Program-made: the position numbers and the translations under genes
In this document: one piece after another, positions 6,901 to 7,053 of the stretch
Layout of the letters: the number at the start of each line of letters is the position of its first letter
Position numbering within the stretch: the stretch's first letter is position 1
The notes under the pieces: generated by a model
Seen by the model: only the letters and a program-made list of their open reading frames with translations
Told to the model about the DNA's origin: nothing
The model's database searches: none
From: Competibacter_A sp003527885
GTDB taxonomy: Bacteria > Pseudomonadota > Gammaproteobacteria > Competibacterales > Competibacteraceae
DNA: 7,053 nt
Assembly (NCBI GenBank): GCA_035442025.1
Contig: DAORPQ010000110.1
Span: 1-7,053 of the forward strand
Reading direction: 5' to 3'

Positions 6901-7053
6901 CGAGTGCCGGCGGGTGCTGGAGGGGCACGGGGGTAGGGTGATGGGCTGCGCCTTCTCGCCGGACGGGCGCTGGCTCGCCTCCGCCGGCTTCGACGGCGCG
7001 CTGCGGCTGTGGGACGCGGCCAGCGGCGAGTGCCGGCGGGTGCTGGAAGGGCA
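3914..7053 (+). CDS. TIR-NACHT NLR-like protein with pentapeptide and WD40 repeats (3' partial)
   Basis: An open frame of 1046 codons running off the window. The start is fixed by an in-frame TAA at 3884 with no start codon before the ATG at 3914; no clear Shine-Dalgarno is seen. Domains: 1-105, an unrecognised mostly helical module ending in RRAWFAGE; 143-300, TIR, with RYFVSYAHKD (148-157), BB-loop region WQDSDILIGENW (183-194) and SPEFLGSKFITEKEL (213-227), where Glu226 is the likely catalytic NAD-cleaving residue; 308-321, a proline-rich hinge; about 390-770, a NACHT-type STAND NTPase, with Walker A GEYGMGKTT (395-403), Walker B VVFDGLDE (479-486), sensor LLISCRTHYF (528-537) and FAHTSLHEFFLA (727-738); 815-927, irregular pentapeptide repeats (LEGADF, LQQADF, CDLTDA); 957 onward, WD40 repeats. 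By analogy with bacterial NACHT and TIR-STAND defence proteins, the repeats would sense a phage cue, the NACHT would oligomerise and the TIR would deplete NAD. That role is inferred. No partner gene is visible. Confidence 0.9.
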   Translation, partial: MTDKLSSPAIRSQLDALAKELGESDRSRVEILLPLLNTQQEIPLGAALSALFPEFPATQAQNHFRQFRQRLRQAAQQAGIAFSLEVDSRKRDAVENRRAWFAGESPARQQAEQFSTEETRPRADEVRIPQDALALKEIERRDGKPVIRYFVSYAHKDAKFKNALLDRLQALLRIAKEYAFEAWQDSDILIGENWRDEIQQAITQCHFGLLLVSPEFLGSKFITEKELPQFLPSEKTPLAWRRAAPVGLKPVAFNGSMDLKGLEPLQIFRDDRERFFSQLGIDNTKDAFAQQLFQAILKMVKKHIAVEPPPEPPPAARTPRPQELAEQMGQAVCEDDPGVKGWTRTEGRPAYLDKLGSGRTPKSDADSTQERLDALQFLQDWASDPKAPPFCALLGEYGMGKTTTCKMLVQALLAARRDRPELPLPIYLDLRHLGERAKESPPLADIIDCIVRQSWRGGHAQALQAADITRLVQQEGALVVFDGLDEVLVHLTDHAGQRFTRELWRILPPALFGNKSATDSAPSHPGKLLISCRTHYFRTLRDQTTHLTGEGREGIRPQDYRALLLLPFSESQIGAYLSRNLPGRELDELLALIRSIHNLPEMAERPYTLSLIAENIHLLEQWRLEGRKVSGATLYRHLVRSWLERDAGKHQLTPDHKQLLMERIAADLWRGGARTWSVVDLEQWLIDFLSDQPRIAAHYTNLHRDVLKEDLRTATFLVREGEDRFRFAHTSLHEFFLAAFLARALREGNLESVALPMPSPETLDFLGQLLLEADDAEPMLATLRTIRERYRPQASELALKYGLLAGQRGYPATALTGFDLQGADLRDWRFEGDPAQPPLNLDATHWGKARLDNAVFRHVSLEGADFSQAALAVAELNDIRAVASRFVGAELTGTIFRDAQLQQADFSEARCYRSQWLRCDLTDARGVKPGLPDSLLALCQPASAHNSAPARHPPPQINSLTGHRDWVNGCAFSPDGRWLASAGADSTLRLWDAASGECRRVLEGHGGRVMGCAFSPDGRWLASAGFDGALRLWDAASGECRRVLEG
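6800..7053 (+). repeat. 126-bp tandem repeats encoding WD40 units
   Basis: Two full 126-bp units (6800-6925 and 6926-7051) and the first two bases of a third. They differ at about 11 positions by eye, and one 44-bp block is identical (6818-6861 and 6944-6987). Each encodes a 42-residue WD40 blade of the form GH...VxGCAFSPDGRWLASAG...LRLWDAASGECRRVLEG, with the WD pair at residues 991-992 and 1033-1034. The differences cluster after the GH and after the ASAG, in loops expected on the propeller surface. Such DNA-level identity points to recent duplication or gene conversion. The array continues beyond the window. Confidence 0.92.

Noticed and set aside
4369..6928. Several minus-strand frames opposite the TIR-NACHT gene (for example 5552-6112 and 6434-6928)
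   Set aside because: They lie opposite a continuous frame with ordered, recognisable domains, and their translations lack family motifs.
6800..7053. CRISPR array or mobile-element repeat
   Set aside because: The repeats are contiguous, in frame and 126 bp long, and encode WD40 blades; there are no spacers.

Overview
The window is GC-rich, gene-dense DNA, by eye somewhat above 60% GC. The gene content (pirin, modABC, a large NLR-like multidomain protein) and the strong G/C third-position preference suggest a high-GC proteobacterium. A gammaproteobacterium of the Candidatus Competibacter/Contendobacter sort would fit, but that is an impression from protein style, not a test. No RNA gene, CRISPR array, insertion sequence or integrase was found.

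Layout. (1) Positions 1-867, minus strand: a complete pirin-family cupin protein. (2) Positions 868-1158: the spacer between the divergent pirin and mod genes. It holds a compact dyad near pirin, a longer inverted repeat enclosing two copies of an 8-bp direct repeat, and an AT-rich patch with weak ModE-operator character just before modA. (3) Positions 1159-3773, plus strand: a compact molybdate ABC importer operon. modA encodes the periplasmic binding protein, modB the permease and modC the ATPase with a TOBE/mop domain. Gene spacing is 6 bp (modA-modB), then a 1-bp stop/start overlap (modB-modC). (4) Positions 3774-3913: a 140-bp spacer with a GC stem-loop, a plausible sigma-70 promoter and two ATCGTAAA boxes 11 bp apart. 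(5) Position 3914 to the window end: one uninterrupted reading frame of 1046 codons that continues past the window.

The last gene is the point of interest. It encodes, in order, an unrecognised N-terminal helical domain, a TIR domain, a proline-rich hinge, a NACHT-type STAND NTPase, a pentapeptide-repeat segment and the start of a WD40 array. The WD40 units are nearly identical 126-bp DNA repeats. This is the plan of a bacterial NLR-like immune protein: effector, ATP-driven oligomerisation switch, then repeat sensor. It is best read as a candidate anti-phage TIR-NACHT system. The mod operon and pirin look like ordinary host genes beside it, with no visible functional link.
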